Shown: positions 1 to 9,342 of the stretch, one piece after another
Numbering within the stretch: position 1 is the first letter of the stretch
How the letters are laid out: each line of letters opens with the position of its first letter
From: Neomicrococcus lactis
GTDB lineage: Bacteria; Actinomycetota; Actinomycetes; Actinomycetales; Micrococcaceae
DNA: 64,000 nt
Reading direction: 5' to 3'
Assembly: GCF_014200305.1 (NCBI RefSeq)
Contig: NZ_JACHBL010000001.1
Location: 1,116,001-1,180,000, forward strand
Notes under the pieces: model-generated
The model's input: the letters and a program-made list of their open reading frames with translations, nothing else
Databases searched by the model: none
Told to the model about the DNA's origin: nothing
Program-made: the position numbers and the translations under genes

Positions 1-338
1 TCAAAGTAAGCAGGAACGGCTTGGTTGCTCGGGGTCTGCGGATCCACCGGTGGTTTGGGGTATCCGGGGAGATCGAAAATTCCGTTCACGGTGTCCATGA
101 GAAGTGAGTCCCACCGGTGCTGCCACGCTCCGCCTGGTCGTGAGCCGGCATCGAACATGACGAATTTTCGCTCCGAATGCTGAACCGCGTTATTCAGGAT
201 CGCATTCGTCTGAGGCACAAGCGCGCTGACGAAGCCACGCTTCTTGAGGTGATAGCCCGCCGAAAGTCCAGCTTGGCCAGCGCCAATAACAATGACCGTG
301 GCAAAGCGGACAGGTTCATTCGACGATTGAGACTCCAC
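1..338 (-). CDS. FAD-dependent oxidoreductase, N-terminal part (runs off left edge)
   Basis: Only the first 112 residues are in the window; the frame stays open to base 1. A Rossmann dinucleotide-binding loop, VIVIGAGQAGLSAGYHL (about residues 15-31), sits right after a short polar leader. It is followed by FDAGSRPGGAW (about 62-72), where flavoproteins of the flavin-containing monooxygenase/CzcO-like group contact FAD. The start is taken as GTG at 338 because an in-frame TAA lies four codons upstream; no strong ribosome binding site is visible. The substrate cannot be deduced from this fragment. It is divergent from the DUF1304 gene that follows, so the region around 340-435 should carry promoters for both. 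Confidence 0.8.
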   Translation of the reverse strand, partial: MESQSSNEPVRFATVIVIGAGQAGLSAGYHLKKRGFVSALVPQTNAILNNAVQHSERKFVMFDAGSRPGGAWQHRWDSLLMDTVNGIFDLPGYPKPPVDPQTPSNQAVPAYF

Positions 339-439
339 GAGTCGAGGTTATGTCATCGGGAATGAAATTGAGTGGTGCGGCGCTTTTGAGTGCGTGGCAT
401 AGTAATCCCAAACGCTCGCCTCCGATTAAAGGAAAACCC

Positions 440-826
440 ATGACCGTTGTTGCGTTTATTCTCGTGGCCATCGCCGCACTCTTGCACGTCTATATCTTCA
501 CGATGGAATCGGTGACGTGGACGCAACCAAAGACCCGGAAAACTTTTGGACTCACGGAAACCCAAGCCGAAGCCACGAAAGAAATGGCGTTCAACCAGGG
601 CTTCTACAACTTGTTCCTAGCCATCGTTGCAGGCGCAGGCGTGGTGTTTTACATGGTGGGCAAGACCGACGTGGGCATTGCCCTCATCTTTGCCGGTGCG
701 GGATCGATGCTTGCCGCGGCTCTCGTGCTGGTGTTGTCCAGCCCAGACAAAGCCGCGGCAGCCATCAAGCAGGGAACCATCCCTCTCTTGGGATTGGTAG
801 CCCTGACGATCTCCCTGTTGGTCTAA
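440..826 (+). CDS. DUF1304 family small membrane protein
   Basis: A 128-residue protein that is almost entirely hydrophobic, with about four predicted membrane helices (roughly 1-20, 50-70, 75-98 and 108-128). The motif LLHVYIFTMESVTW near the N-terminus and the MAFNQGFYNLFLA segment are typical of the DUF1304 family of integral membrane proteins, whose function is not established. ATG at 440 was chosen over longer in-frame starts because it has AAAGGA just upstream and the family normally begins directly with the first helix. It ends 16 bases before the convergent thermonuclease gene. Confidence 0.85.
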   Translation: MTVVAFILVAIAALLHVYIFTMESVTWTQPKTRKTFGLTETQAEATKEMAFNQGFYNLFLAIVAGAGVVFYMVGKTDVGIALIFAGAGSMLAAALVLVLSSPDKAAAAIKQGTIPLLGLVALTISLLV

Positions 827-842
827 AGACCGTCACGCGTGC

Positions 843-2114
843 TTACGGGCAAGGCTTCCATGTTTGTCCGCCTGGCGCGTAGCAACGAGGTCCCGTGTAA
901 CCCGGGTACGGGTTGCTGCTGGACTTCTTCGGCTTCTGCTGCTGTTGCTGGCGCGCCTTTCGCTGCGCCTCTGCACGAGCCGCTGCCTTTCGGTTTGCCT
1001 CGGCAACAGCCGCCTTACGAGCAGCTTCCGCCTTCGCGGCCTTACGGGCGGCTTCAGCTTGAGCCGACTTGCGGGCTGCCTCAGCCTTAGCCGCCTTACG
1101 GGTTGCCTCAGCCTGAGCGGACTTTCGTTCTGCCTCCGCCTGAGCTGCTTTTCGATTGGCTTCCGCTTGTTCTGCCTTCCGGCTAGCCTCAGCTGCTGCT
1201 GCCTTGCGCTCAGCCTCATCCTTCATGGCTTGCTCAGCCGATTTAAGTTGCGTCAGCTTCGCATCCAAATTGACACGCTTCTCACGGGCCTGTTCAAGTG
1301 CCTTCTCAAGGTTCTTGGAGTCTGTCCCCTTGAGCGCTTGGTGCACCCAATACAACGGACCATTCTTGGCATCGATGTTCGGAACGACCTTGCCAATGAG
1401 TCCTAGCAACTTATTGCCGCTCGCGATAGCCGCATTTAAGGACGCGAGTGCGGCAATGGTGCCTGCGATGTCCGCTGGATCCACCGGCGGCTCCGTCAAA
1501 GGTGCCAGCGGGCCTGCAAGCTGACCTGGCAAGGTGCACTCAATTGCAGGGTTGAAGAGCCCCTGTAATTGATCCTTCGCCTTGTTTTGTGCGTCCAAGA
1601 CCTGCTGGTAGAACCGCTTGTTGGGCTCGAAAAGAACGGCCACACCCAAACCCATCGCGGCGATATCAGCGTTGACAAGCGAGTTCGATTCGTAAACTCC
1701 GGCGAGCGTTCGGCCGTAGCGATCAAGGCGCTCGATGTCATATTCGAGGCCAATCTCATCGCCTGGCTCGAGACGGCTCTCCAAGTACGCAGTCGCTTCA
1801 GGACCCAAGCACTGAATCGGCTCGTTTGGATGCTTAGTCTCTGGAGTATCGATGTTGAGCAGACGGATGGTCTTCTCTTCACCGTTCACCGTTGCGGCGA
1901 TCGTGTCGCCGTCGATCACGCGAACAACTACGCCAGTATCGGCATAGTTTTGCTGATTGTTGTTTGCAGATTTCTGTTCTCCTGCAAGTGCTGCCGCAGA
2001 CGCGGTCTGCGTTTCTGCAGACGCGGACCCTCCTGAACAACCGGTCAATACCAGAGAACCGATTGCCATAGCGGCAAGAATCTTCGCACCAAATGATACA
2101 GAAGTTGATCCCAC
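843..2114 (-). CDS. Lipoprotein-type thermonuclease (SNase domain) with Ala/Lys coiled-coil tail
   Basis: Predicted extracellular, membrane-anchored nuclease of the staphylococcal nuclease family. The N-terminus has a hydrophobic signal ending in a lipobox, SLVLTGC. The SNc domain follows: VVRVIDGDTIAA, then RLLNIDTPETKHP and DRYGRTLAGVY, which carry the Arg and Glu catalytic residues of SNase. After the nuclease comes a roughly 130-residue Ala/Lys/Glu/Arg-rich helix built from AEAxRKA-like repeats, then a short Pro/Gly/Tyr tail ending in GGQTWKPCP. GTG at 2114 follows GGGGGA and gives a compact lipoprotein signal. In-frame GTGs at 2138 and 2162 would add 8 or 16 residues, so the start is uncertain. 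The repeat tail probably spans or binds cell wall; that is inference. Confidence 0.85.
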   Translation of the reverse strand: MGSTSVSFGAKILAAMAIGSLVLTGCSGGSASAETQTASAAALAGEQKSANNNQQNYADTGVVVRVIDGDTIAATVNGEEKTIRLLNIDTPETKHPNEPIQCLGPEATAYLESRLEPGDEIGLEYDIERLDRYGRTLAGVYESNSLVNADIAAMGLGVAVLFEPNKRFYQQVLDAQNKAKDQLQGLFNPAIECTLPGQLAGPLAPLTEPPVDPADIAGTIAALASLNAAIASGNKLLGLIGKVVPNIDAKNGPLYWVHQALKGTDSKNLEKALEQAREKRVNLDAKLTQLKSAEQAMKDEAERKAAAAEASRKAEQAEANRKAAQAEAERKSAQAEATRKAAKAEAARKSAQAEAARKAAKAEAARKAAVAEANRKAAARAEAQRKARQQQQQKPKKSSSNPYPGYTGPRCYAPGGQTWKPCP

Positions 2115-2226
2115 ATTTCCCCCATTTTTGTTTTTCACACGACTGACGACGCCGTCAGCCACAACAATGTATCAACATTCAACTATCGACTGTAATTAGT
2201 GATCCCAGATGTCACTTCTGGAACTG

Positions 2227-4013
2227 TTACCTAGTCCAGTCAATAAGTTCTTGAAGAAATGGAGAGTCGCCTTCCACAAGTTCCATGTGTCCACGACCGG
2301 GATAGGTGCGGAAATCGACCTTCTGCCCGTCTTCCTTCAGTTGAGCGACGTAATTCTCTTGGATCTCAGGCTTGATCAGGCCGTCGGCTTCGCCTTGAGC
2401 CACCAAGAGTGAGTCAGAAATCAGAGCGCTCGGTTAGTTCTGGTTGAGTCGCTCCCCCAAGGCTCCTGCCAGTGGATCGCGATAAAAGATCTGTGGATCG
2501 CGACTCATCGAGACGGCGTCCAAGAGTGACACCAGCAAATCTGGGCTGGCCAAGCACCGCTCCGCCATGCTTCGAATGAAAGGTTCAAAGCCCGGGCGCA
2601 CATACTCGTGGAACGTAACGTCTGGGTAGATCTCGGTAAACGCCATGATGGCAAAAGATGCGACGACGCTATCGCCGGTAATACCGCTGAGGCTGCCGAT
2701 GAGCGCCTTGAGATCGCTCGCTGGAGCCATCGCGGCCACGCCGCTCAGTGGTACGTCTGGGGCGTAGGTAGGAGCGATCTTGCCAGTCCACAACGCTGAT
2801 CCGCCGCCTTGAGAGTGTCCCCACGAAACGGTTTTGTTGCTCAACTTGAGGTCTTGAAGCTGTCGAGCTGCGCGAACTGCGTCCAGTTCAGCCCGAGCAG
2901 ACTCGGGTCCCATCAAATACGGATGCAGGCCAGGCGTTCCCAAACCGGTGTAGTCCGTGGCCACCAGAGCCCACCCCTGGTCGATGACCTGCGGCATGAC
3001 CCTCAAGCCGCCAGATTCAAAAGGTTCTACTTTCAACGACGATGCGCTTTTGCGCGCAACCCGTAGTTCCATGGCTCCACGCGATGACCTGAACCGGGTC
3101 GGAGCTGTTCTCCGGCGCAACCACCAGACCACTGGCTACGATTGCGGTGCCGTCACCCATCGTCGTCGTATACAAAATCCGCCATGCCTTCGCGCCGGAA
3201 GGAATCTTGCGGGTGAATTCTTCGGCGCGAATCAGCGAGCCCGGAGTCTCCGGCACATCGCGCGGTGCGGCGTAGAACTCGTCAACGACAGGGGCTCCGC
3301 CGCGCACGTTGAATGTGAAAACCGCGGCAGCGATGACGACCGCAAGGGTGACGATCGCCGTCGTAGTCCGGGCGAACCGACGCCAGAATCCATGTTCCTT
3401 CGGCGCTTTCGGGGTACGCGTAGCAATGAGCCGCCGCGCTTCACGGATGCAAGTCAGAATGAGCTGCGCACCGAAGACGAGCGACTGCACCAGCAAGGTG
3501 ACGCCAATCCAGAACAGAGACAAGATGCCAAAGCCGATGAATGAAACACCGAAAGCACCGTTGGCGATGCGTGCGTCCAGCGAATCGCCCTTTGCGAAGG
3601 CTAGAAGGCGCCGGATGCCATTGATGACGAGGCCCACGGCAATAGAAATGACCAAAAGCCGGACGGTCAGGCCCGAAAACAGCAAGATGAAGAGGCCGCC
3701 CGCGCTTCGGAACCACGGTGAGACCCACTGATCTCGAGAAGCGGGATAACAGCAGTTCCAACGGGCCGGTGCCTCGATACCGCGTCCAGAGGACCGAATA
3801 ATTCTTGCTGAGATCGACGACATTGACGAAGCTCAAAAGCAGCAAATAAAGCGTGAGGGCCATGGGTCCCATTGCCACAAACAGGCTCAACCAACTCAGA
3901 CGATATTTATTCAAGATCAGCACTAGGCCCGAGACGAACACGGACACTCCGGCGCTATAAGCAAGAGCGAACGGTAAATTTGTATGAGGTGCAAAAAGGG
4001 CCAGCCGCACCAA
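2227..4013 (-). pseudogene. Alpha/beta hydrolase (secretory-lipase-like) with membrane N-terminus, broken by three lesions
   Basis: Reading frames that belong together are split. The N-terminal part (4013 to about 3740) has membrane helices. After a frameshift near 3710-3745 it continues with more helices and a serine-hydrolase N-region (SGLVVAPENSSDPVQVIAWSHGTTG). After a second frameshift near 3060 the next frame gives GWALVATDYTGLGTPG and the nucleophile elbow GHSQGG. This frame ends at an in-frame TAA (2434-2436), beyond which the same frame continues for 68 more residues to 2227, including LLVAQGEADGL and YPGRGHMEL, the expected Asp and His region. The catalytic triad is therefore recognisable but spread over separate frames. 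It is most simply a decayed gene; sequencing errors could mimic one lesion but hardly three. Confidence 0.8.
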
Positions 4014-4019
4014 GGTGGT

Positions 4020-4143
4020 GAGGTGAACCTCGCGTCCCGCCCTCTAAGGCAGTCGCGTCAGGAAACCCAATCACCGTTTCCCGAAAGATCTCAATCATAG
4101 TTTGGGGGGCCACAAGCTCATCCGCTCCGAAGATGCTGCGCAT
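4020..4143 (-). pseudogene. Scrap resembling the N-terminus of an NRPS-like adenylation protein
   Basis: An ATG at 4143 opens a frame reading MRSIFGADELVAPQT then MIEIFRETVIGFPDATALEG. This resembles the opening of amino-acid adenylation domains (nonribosomal-peptide-synthetase-like proteins), which start with a LxDIFRxTVxxxPDxxAL pattern. After about 40 residues the resemblance stops and the neighbouring frame takes over with the membrane region of the broken hydrolase. The simplest reading is a deletion that removed nearly the whole adenylation gene and fused its first codons next to another decaying gene. The resemblance is short, so this is tentative. Confidence 0.35.
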
Positions 4144-4517
4144 TCCGCATCATCTTCGGAGCCATTCGACGTGATGCTGAAGAGTTATCCCAGCTCTTCA
4201 ACGTACGGATCTACCGCATCACTTTCGCCATTCAAATCTGCGGTGATCCCGCAGAGGACTCAAATACTTACAGCGTAATCTACGGGTATAAAAACAATTA
4301 ATTGTTTGTCAAGTTAATGGTCAAATCTGTGACTGGAGTTCGACTGAATATCAAGTCAACGAGGAAAGACTCAAGATCATGGATTCGACTTGAACGCCCT
4401 ACTTTTATCAGGCTATTCCTCTATTAGGTGACGTGAGAGCGCCAATCGGCATCCGCCTTGCGGAAAAGGCGATTTAATAACGTGGATCCGGAAGTGGCCG
4501 ATCTGGAGTTACTCGGC
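4144..4517. other. Intergenic stretch without a recognisable gene
   Basis: No credible coding frame is seen on either strand. The left end has an inverted repeat (CTCCGAAGATG at 4125-4135 pairing with CATCTTCGGAG at 4151-4161) that overlaps the start of the adenylation scrap, and a smaller GAAGAG/CTCTTC hairpin follows. The middle is more A+T-rich than the surroundings. It looks like residue left by gene loss rather than a regulatory region with an identifiable target. Confidence 0.5.
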
Positions 4518-4571
4518 AAACAAAAAGTCCTGAGCCACAACTCATTCGAAAATGATGTCGTGGCTCAGGAC
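4518..4571 (-). terminator. Rho-independent terminator after tRNA-Pro
   Basis: A perfect 12-bp inverted repeat, GTCCTGAGCCAC (4527-4538) with GTGGCTCAGGAC (4560-4571). On the minus strand it is followed by TTTTTG. It lies 6 bases beyond the 3' end of the tRNA gene, in the right orientation to end its transcript. Confidence 0.85.
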
Positions 4572-4577
4572 GAAATG

Positions 4578-4651
4578 TCGGGCTAGCGGGATTTGAACCC
4601 ACGGCCTCTTGACCCCCAGTCAAGCGCGCTACCAAGCTGCGCCATAGCCCG
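4578..4651 (-). tRNA. tRNA-Pro (anticodon GGG)
   Basis: A 74-base cloverleaf. The acceptor stem is CGGGCTA pairing with TAGCCCG, the D-arm contains GCGCAGCTTGGTAGCGC, the anticodon stem is CTTGA/TCAAG around the loop CTGGGGG (anticodon GGG, reads CCC), and the T-arm has GGGTTCAAATCCC. The 3' CCA is not encoded, as is common in actinobacteria. It lies downstream of der in the same direction. Confidence 0.95.
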
Positions 4652-4769
4652 CGGTTGTCTACGCTCGAAATTTTCTCAATTCCGGCGAAACAACTTCACA
4701 AGTCTATATGACCTGCGAATTGTTCGCGAATTCGTAGACGGTCGATTGCAACACTTTTGACAGTGCGAA

Positions 4770-6308
4770 TTACTTCTTACGGGAGCGCTTTTCACGCACG
4801 CGCATAGAAACTTCGATCGGCGTTCCTTCGAAGCCGAAGGTCTCGCGCAAACGACGCGTGATGAAGCGGCGGTAACCAGGATCCAAGAATCCGGTGGTGA
4901 ACAGCACGAACCGTGGCGGACGTGCGGATACCTGCGTTGCGAAGAGGATACGAGGCTGCTTGCCGCCACGAACCGGGTGCGGATTTGCAGCTACGAGTTC
5001 GCCAAGGAACGCGTTGAGCTTGCCGGTTGGAATGCGCTTGTCCCAAGACTCGAGCGCGATATCCAAGGCAGGAACCAAGCGGTCCTTGTGCCAGCCGGTC
5101 TTCGCCGAGATGTTGACGCGCGGCGCCCATTCAACGTGCGCCAAATCCTGTTCGATTTCGCGCTCGAGGTAACGGCGACGGTCCTCATCCATGAGGTCCC
5201 ACTTGTTGAACGCAAGAACGATGGATCGTCCTGCTTCAATCGCCATGTTCAAGATACGGATGTCCTGTTCAGACAAACGCTCGTCGACGGCCAAAAGCAC
5301 CACAGCAACTTCTGCCTTTTCCAAGGCAGCCTGGGTACGCAAGGATGCGTAGTAGTCGGCACCCTGGGCCATGTGCTGACGGCGGCGAATACCTGCGGTA
5401 TCCACGAAGCGCCACACTCGGTCACCGAGCTCGATGAGTTCATCCACCGGGTCACGCGTGGTGCCGGCCATGTTGTCCACGACAACGCGGTCAGAGCCAG
5501 CAAGCTTGTTCAGCAAGGAGGACTTACCCACGTTCGGGCGGCCAATCAGGGCCACGCGGCGCGGTCCGCCGATAGGGATCATTCCACCGTAAGCGGAGTG
5601 CTCAGGCAGCTTCTCCATCAAGTCATCAAGGAAGTCGGCAACGCCGCGGCCGTGAATAGCGGAGACCGGGTATGGCTTGCCCATGCCCAGTGCCCAGAGA
5701 GCTGCCGCTTCTGGTTCCTGGTTGAAATCGTCGATCTTGTTGGCGATCAAGAAGACTGGCTTCTTGATACGGCGCAACAACTTCACGACGCTTTCATCGG
5801 TAGCGGTGGGGCCAACGGCTGCGTCCACCACGAACACCACAACGTCGGCAAGATCAGCGGCGATCTCGGCCTGTTCGGCAACGCGAGCGTGGATGCCCTT
5901 GGCATCGTGCTCCCATCCACCGGTATCAACGATGGTGAACTGGCGTCCGGCCCACTCAGCAAGATAGGAAACGCGGTCACGGGTCACTCCCGGGACGTCT
6001 TCTACAACGGCTTCGCGGCGGCCCAAAATACGGTTAACCAGCGAAGACTTACCAACGTTCGGGCGGCCAAGGATGGCAACGACCGGCGGGATAACTGCTT
6101 CGCGCTCTTCGAATTCGTCGCCGTCAGCAGCCCACAAGAGGCGCGCGTCGTCTTCTTCGAGTTCGTAGTCTTCAAGACCCGCGCGCAGGGATTCGGCGCG
6201 TAGGTTGGCTTCTTCGTCAGAAATGGCTTCGAGTCGCTCAGCAAGCTTGTCATCCCCCTCCGGGACGTACTCCTCGCCAGGCGCGTCGTGGAACGTCGAG
6301 TCGGTCAT
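4770..6308 (-). CDS. der: Ribosome-biogenesis GTPase Der (EngA)
   Basis: A 512-residue protein with two GTPase domains in tandem followed by a KH-like domain, the Der architecture needed for 50S subunit assembly. The first G1 loop [10 protein letters not shown] is at about residues 81-90 and the second copy about 180 residues later; switch and NKxD motifs ([18 protein letters not shown]) are present in both. The C-terminal KH-like domain ends in a basic tail (EKRSRKK). The first 75 residues are an acidic extension common in actinobacterial Der proteins. It is the last gene of the parA-scpA-scpB-rluB-tyrA-cmk-der run, 67 bases after cmk. Confidence 0.97.
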   Translation of the reverse strand: MTDSTFHDAPGEEYVPEGDDKLAERLEAISDEEANLRAESLRAGLEDYELEEDDARLLWAADGDEFEEREAVIPPVVAILGRPNVGKSSLVNRILGRREAVVEDVPGVTRDRVSYLAEWAGRQFTIVDTGGWEHDAKGIHARVAEQAEIAADLADVVVFVVDAAVGPTATDESVVKLLRRIKKPVFLIANKIDDFNQEPEAAALWALGMGKPYPVSAIHGRGVADFLDDLMEKLPEHSAYGGMIPIGGPRRVALIGRPNVGKSSLLNKLAGSDRVVVDNMAGTTRDPVDELIELGDRVWRFVDTAGIRRRQHMAQGADYYASLRTQAALEKAEVAVVLLAVDERLSEQDIRILNMAIEAGRSIVLAFNKWDLMDEDRRRYLEREIEQDLAHVEWAPRVNISAKTGWHKDRLVPALDIALESWDKRIPTGKLNAFLGELVAANPHPVRGGKQPRILFATQVSARPPRFVLFTTGFLDPGYRRFITRRLRETFGFEGTPIEVSMRVREKRSRKK

Positions 6309-6375
6309 AAGGTGTCCTTTGGATGTTGGAAGGGGTAATACGTCAGCTGTTCGGGTTTTGAACAGACCTTCTAGT

Positions 6376-7119
6376 CTACCGGTTTTTCGCGGCCACTTGG
6401 TGCGCTACTGAGTTGAGCACGGCCTCAACCGTCTGCCCAAAATCTAATTCAGTGGAATCCACCGTGTCCACACCGTCTGCGGCCTCGGTGAAACTTGTGG
6501 TGGCGGAGTCCTTCTTGTCCCGTTCGGTCACAATTTTCTTCAGGTCCTCTTCGGAGTACGACGACGCCAGCTCACCTTCAGCGGACTCCGTTGCGGTGGT
6601 ATTCAACTGCAGTCCGCGACGAGCTAAGCGAACTTCTTCGCTTGCGGTCAGGAGAATGCGCGCTTCGGCGTCCCGGGCCACCACGGTGGTGATGTCTCGG
6701 CCTTCGGCAACGATGCGTCCGGCGTTCGTGATGATGGCGCGCTGTTGCGCGATGAGGAACTGGCGCACTTCGTGGATGCCGGCAACGGCAGATACGTTCT
6801 GGCTCACGCGTTCCGAACGAATGGCTTCGGTGATGTCCGTGCCATTCATGACCACGCGCTCAACATCGGGATCCGTGGAGAGCTCCAGCTGGCCGGCGGT
6901 GACGGTGTCGATGATGAGCTGCTTGGTGGATGCGTCGGTAGACGTGAGGTCGATGCCCTGTTCGAGGCACAGCCACGTGGCGGCACGGTACATCGCACCG
7001 GTGTCCAAGAATTGAGCGTCCAGGCGACGCGCAGTCTCCATGGAGACGGACGACTTGCCAGATCCCGAAGGACCGTCGATGGCAACTACTAGCGTGTTGA
7101 GTGCTGACAATTCGCTCAT
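6376..7119 (-). CDS. cmk: Cytidylate kinase
   Basis: A 247-residue nucleoside monophosphate kinase that phosphorylates CMP and dCMP. The P-loop GPSGSGKSS lies near the N-terminus, followed by [12 protein letters not shown] and, mid-protein, [10 protein letters not shown] and [16 protein letters not shown], all characteristic of Cmk. ATG at 7119 overlaps the tyrA stop by one base (TAATG), suggesting translational coupling; an in-frame GTG six codons earlier lies inside tyrA and is less likely. The order tyrA-cmk-der is conserved in actinobacteria. Confidence 0.96.
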   Translation of the reverse strand: MSELSALNTLVVAIDGPSGSGKSSVSMETARRLDAQFLDTGAMYRAATWLCLEQGIDLTSTDASTKQLIIDTVTAGQLELSTDPDVERVVMNGTDITEAIRSERVSQNVSAVAGIHEVRQFLIAQQRAIITNAGRIVAEGRDITTVVARDAEARILLTASEEVRLARRGLQLNTTATESAEGELASSYSEEDLKKIVTERDKKDSATTSFTEAADGVDTVDSTELDFGQTVEAVLNSVAHQVAAKNR

Positions 7120-8294
7120 TACTTCACAACTCTCCACTTCAATTTCTGCAAAACGGCTTCAAGCTCCGCCTCTTTGCCTGGCAGCACGGAAATTTCCACC
7201 ATGCCCACCGGACGGCCACTCGCGTGATCCATGCGGAGGTCTTCAAGGTTGATGTTGGCGTCGCCCACATCCTTGAGCAAGCGCGCAATCTGACCGGGCT
7301 TGTCATCGACAAGCACTGTGACAACGGCAAAGGACTGCGGTGGAGCGCCGTGCTTGCCTGGGATACGTGCGTGGCCTGCGTTTCCTTCGCCGAACAATTC
7401 GGCCAGGTCCAGCAAGGCGCCGTTCGCTTCGGGGTGGTGCAAGGTCGAGATCAGACGGTCAATGTCTTCGCGCATGCCCTCAAGGTGACCCACGATTTGA
7501 GGAGCGTTGTGCGCCAAGATCTGGATCCACAAACGAGGATCGCTCGCCGCGATGCGGGTGGTGTCCCGCAAACCGTTTCCTGCGAGCGCCAACTGAGTGG
7601 ACTCGGCGTTGAGCAGTCGGCTCGCCAGGAGCGAAGCGGTAATCTGCGGCATGTGAGAGACCAGCGCTACGGCGTGGTCATGGCTCAATGGATCCATGTA
7701 GGTGGGAACGCCACCGAGGTCTGCCACGAGTGAGCGTGCCGTACGAATGGCTCGTTCGCTGGCGGTGTCATGGGCCGTGATAACCCAGGGGTTGGCCACG
7801 AAGAGTTCACCGCGGGCGGCAGCGGGACCGGACTTCTCACGGCCGGACATCGGGTGCGTGCCGACGTAGCGGGTCAATTGTTCTGCGGTCAGTGAGTCAT
7901 CGGCCAGCAAGGTGTTCAGAATGCTGGACTTCACGGACGCAATATCAACCACAACGGCGTGTGGGTAATCCTTCAGGGCTTGGGCTACTGCTGCCGCCGT
8001 CACATCCGGCGGAGCTGCACACACCACGAGTTCAGGCGAGAGAGTCTCCCCCGACTTGAGGATGGTGCCGGCCCCTACGTCCTGAGCAATCTGCTGGGCG
8101 CTCGGCGAAGGATCCTGCAGGCGTACGTCGAGTCCAGCTCGGCTCAAGCCCAATCCTACGCTGGCACCCAAAAGGCCGGTGCCGATCACGAGGATCGGCC
8201 CGTTTAGGTACGTTGCGGCAGTCGGCACAGCGGAAGAAGCAGTGACAGCGGAAGTCGCGGCAGCGGCGTCGTCGTCCTTGAAGATCTCACCCAC
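7119..8294 (-). CDS. tyrA: Prephenate dehydrogenase with ACT domain
   Basis: Makes 4-hydroxyphenylpyruvate from prephenate in tyrosine biosynthesis. The 391-residue protein has an NAD(P)-binding Rossmann start (VIGTGLLGASVGLGL, about residues 36-50), the prephenate-site motif THPMSGRE, and a C-terminal ACT domain (roughly the last 75 residues, beginning VTVLVDDKPGQIARLL) expected to bind an amino acid for feedback control. The start is GTG at 8294, eight bases after the rluB stop. It overlaps cmk by one base. Confidence 0.95.
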   Translation of the reverse strand: MGEIFKDDDAAAATSAVTASSAVPTAATYLNGPILVIGTGLLGASVGLGLSRAGLDVRLQDPSPSAQQIAQDVGAGTILKSGETLSPELVVCAAPPDVTAAAVAQALKDYPHAVVVDIASVKSSILNTLLADDSLTAEQLTRYVGTHPMSGREKSGPAAARGELFVANPWVITAHDTASERAIRTARSLVADLGGVPTYMDPLSHDHAVALVSHMPQITASLLASRLLNAESTQLALAGNGLRDTTRIAASDPRLWIQILAHNAPQIVGHLEGMREDIDRLISTLHHPEANGALLDLAELFGEGNAGHARIPGKHGAPPQSFAVVTVLVDDKPGQIARLLKDVGDANINLEDLRMDHASGRPVGMVEISVLPGKEAELEAVLQKLKWRVVK

Positions 8295-8301
8295 TGCAGG
8301 C

Positions 8302-9342
8302 TTACAACCCTACGGAAGCCAACAAGTGGCCTACTTCTTGTGGGCCGAGTGGGCGCACGTTGCCGACCTTCTGGTTGCCCAGGCGGATAGGTCCAACCTC
8401 GAGACGAACCAAGCGGACAACCGGGTGGCCTACGGCGTCAAACATGCGGCGCACAATGCGGTTCTTGCCGGAGTGCAGCACTACTTCGCACAGCACCTTG
8501 CCCGGGGATGAGTCCACGAGCTTGAACGAATCAACCTGTGCAAAGCCGTCTTCCAGATCGATGCCTTCGCGAAGCTGCTTTCCAATGCCGGGGCCCATGG
8601 GTCCCTTGCACTGCACCAAGTAGGTCTTCGGCACTTCGTAGGACGGGTGCGTCAAACGGTTTGCAAGCTCGCCATCGTTGGTGAGCAAGAGCAAGCCTTC
8701 AGTGTTCTGGTCCAGACGACCCACGTGGAAGAGACGATCGGCCTGGTTCGGCTTGAGGAAGTCGGTGATCGACTTGCGGCCCTCAGGATCGCCCATCGAA
8801 GACACCACACCCTTGGGCTTGTTGAATGCGTAGTAGCTCAAGCGCTCATTGAGCTGCACGCGCATGCCATCGACGTGGATGACATCCTTTTCAGGATTGA
8901 CCTTGGTGCCGAGCTCCATGACGATCTCGCCGTTCACTTCAACGCGACCAGCGGCGATGATCTCTTCACACTGGCGGCGGCTAGCTACGCCCGCGTTGGA
9001 GAGCACCTTCTGCAAACGAACGCCTTCTGAAGAATCCGCGCGGGAGTCCCAGTTAGGCTCGGTCTTGCGGACAGGACGCTTCGCGTTGGGAGTCTGTGGG
9101 GTCTTGGCAGGGCCGAGATTGCGGCCGAAGCGCTCTTGGCCGAAAGCCTTAGGTCCCTTCGGACGGCTTGGGCGGCCAGCGCCAGCCTTGCCACCAGCAC
9201 CGCCCTTACCTCCGGCGCTCGACGCACCCTTTCCGGCACCTTTGCCCGCGCCGAAACCCGAGCCCTGACCATTTCCGGCAGGCTGACCTCTGTGTCCGCG
9301 TCCTTGACCGGATGCGGAGTTGGAGCGTGGTCCTTGGCTCAT
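8302..9342 (-). CDS. rluB: RluB-type 23S rRNA pseudouridine synthase with G/K-rich N-terminal extension
   Basis: A 346-residue protein. Residues 1-105 form a disordered Gly/Lys/Arg/Ala-rich extension with GKGAGKGA-type repeats. An S4 RNA-binding domain follows (RLQKVLSNAGVASRRQCEEI), then the RsuA/RluB-type catalytic domain with the active-site motif GRLDQNTEGLLLLTNDG, whose Asp attacks the target uridine. The basic extension likely adds RNA affinity; that is inference. The ATG overlaps the scpB stop by four bases (ATGA). Confidence 0.93.
   Translation of the reverse strand: MSQGPRSNSASGQGRGHRGQPAGNGQGSGFGAGKGAGKGASSAGGKGGAGGKAGAGRPSRPKGPKAFGQERFGRNLGPAKTPQTPNAKRPVRKTEPNWDSRADSSEGVRLQKVLSNAGVASRRQCEEIIAAGRVEVNGEIVMELGTKVNPEKDVIHVDGMRVQLNERLSYYAFNKPKGVVSSMGDPEGRKSITDFLKPNQADRLFHVGRLDQNTEGLLLLTNDGELANRLTHPSYEVPKTYLVQCKGPMGPGIGKQLREGIDLEDGFAQVDSFKLVDSSPGKVLCEVVLHSGKNRIVRRMFDAVGHPVVRLVRLEVGPIRLGNQKVGNVRPLGPQEVGHLLASVGL

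Noticed and set aside
4977-6203. Plus-strand 408-codon frame opposite der
   Set aside because: A shadow of a confidently identified essential gene with codon bias belonging to the minus strand.
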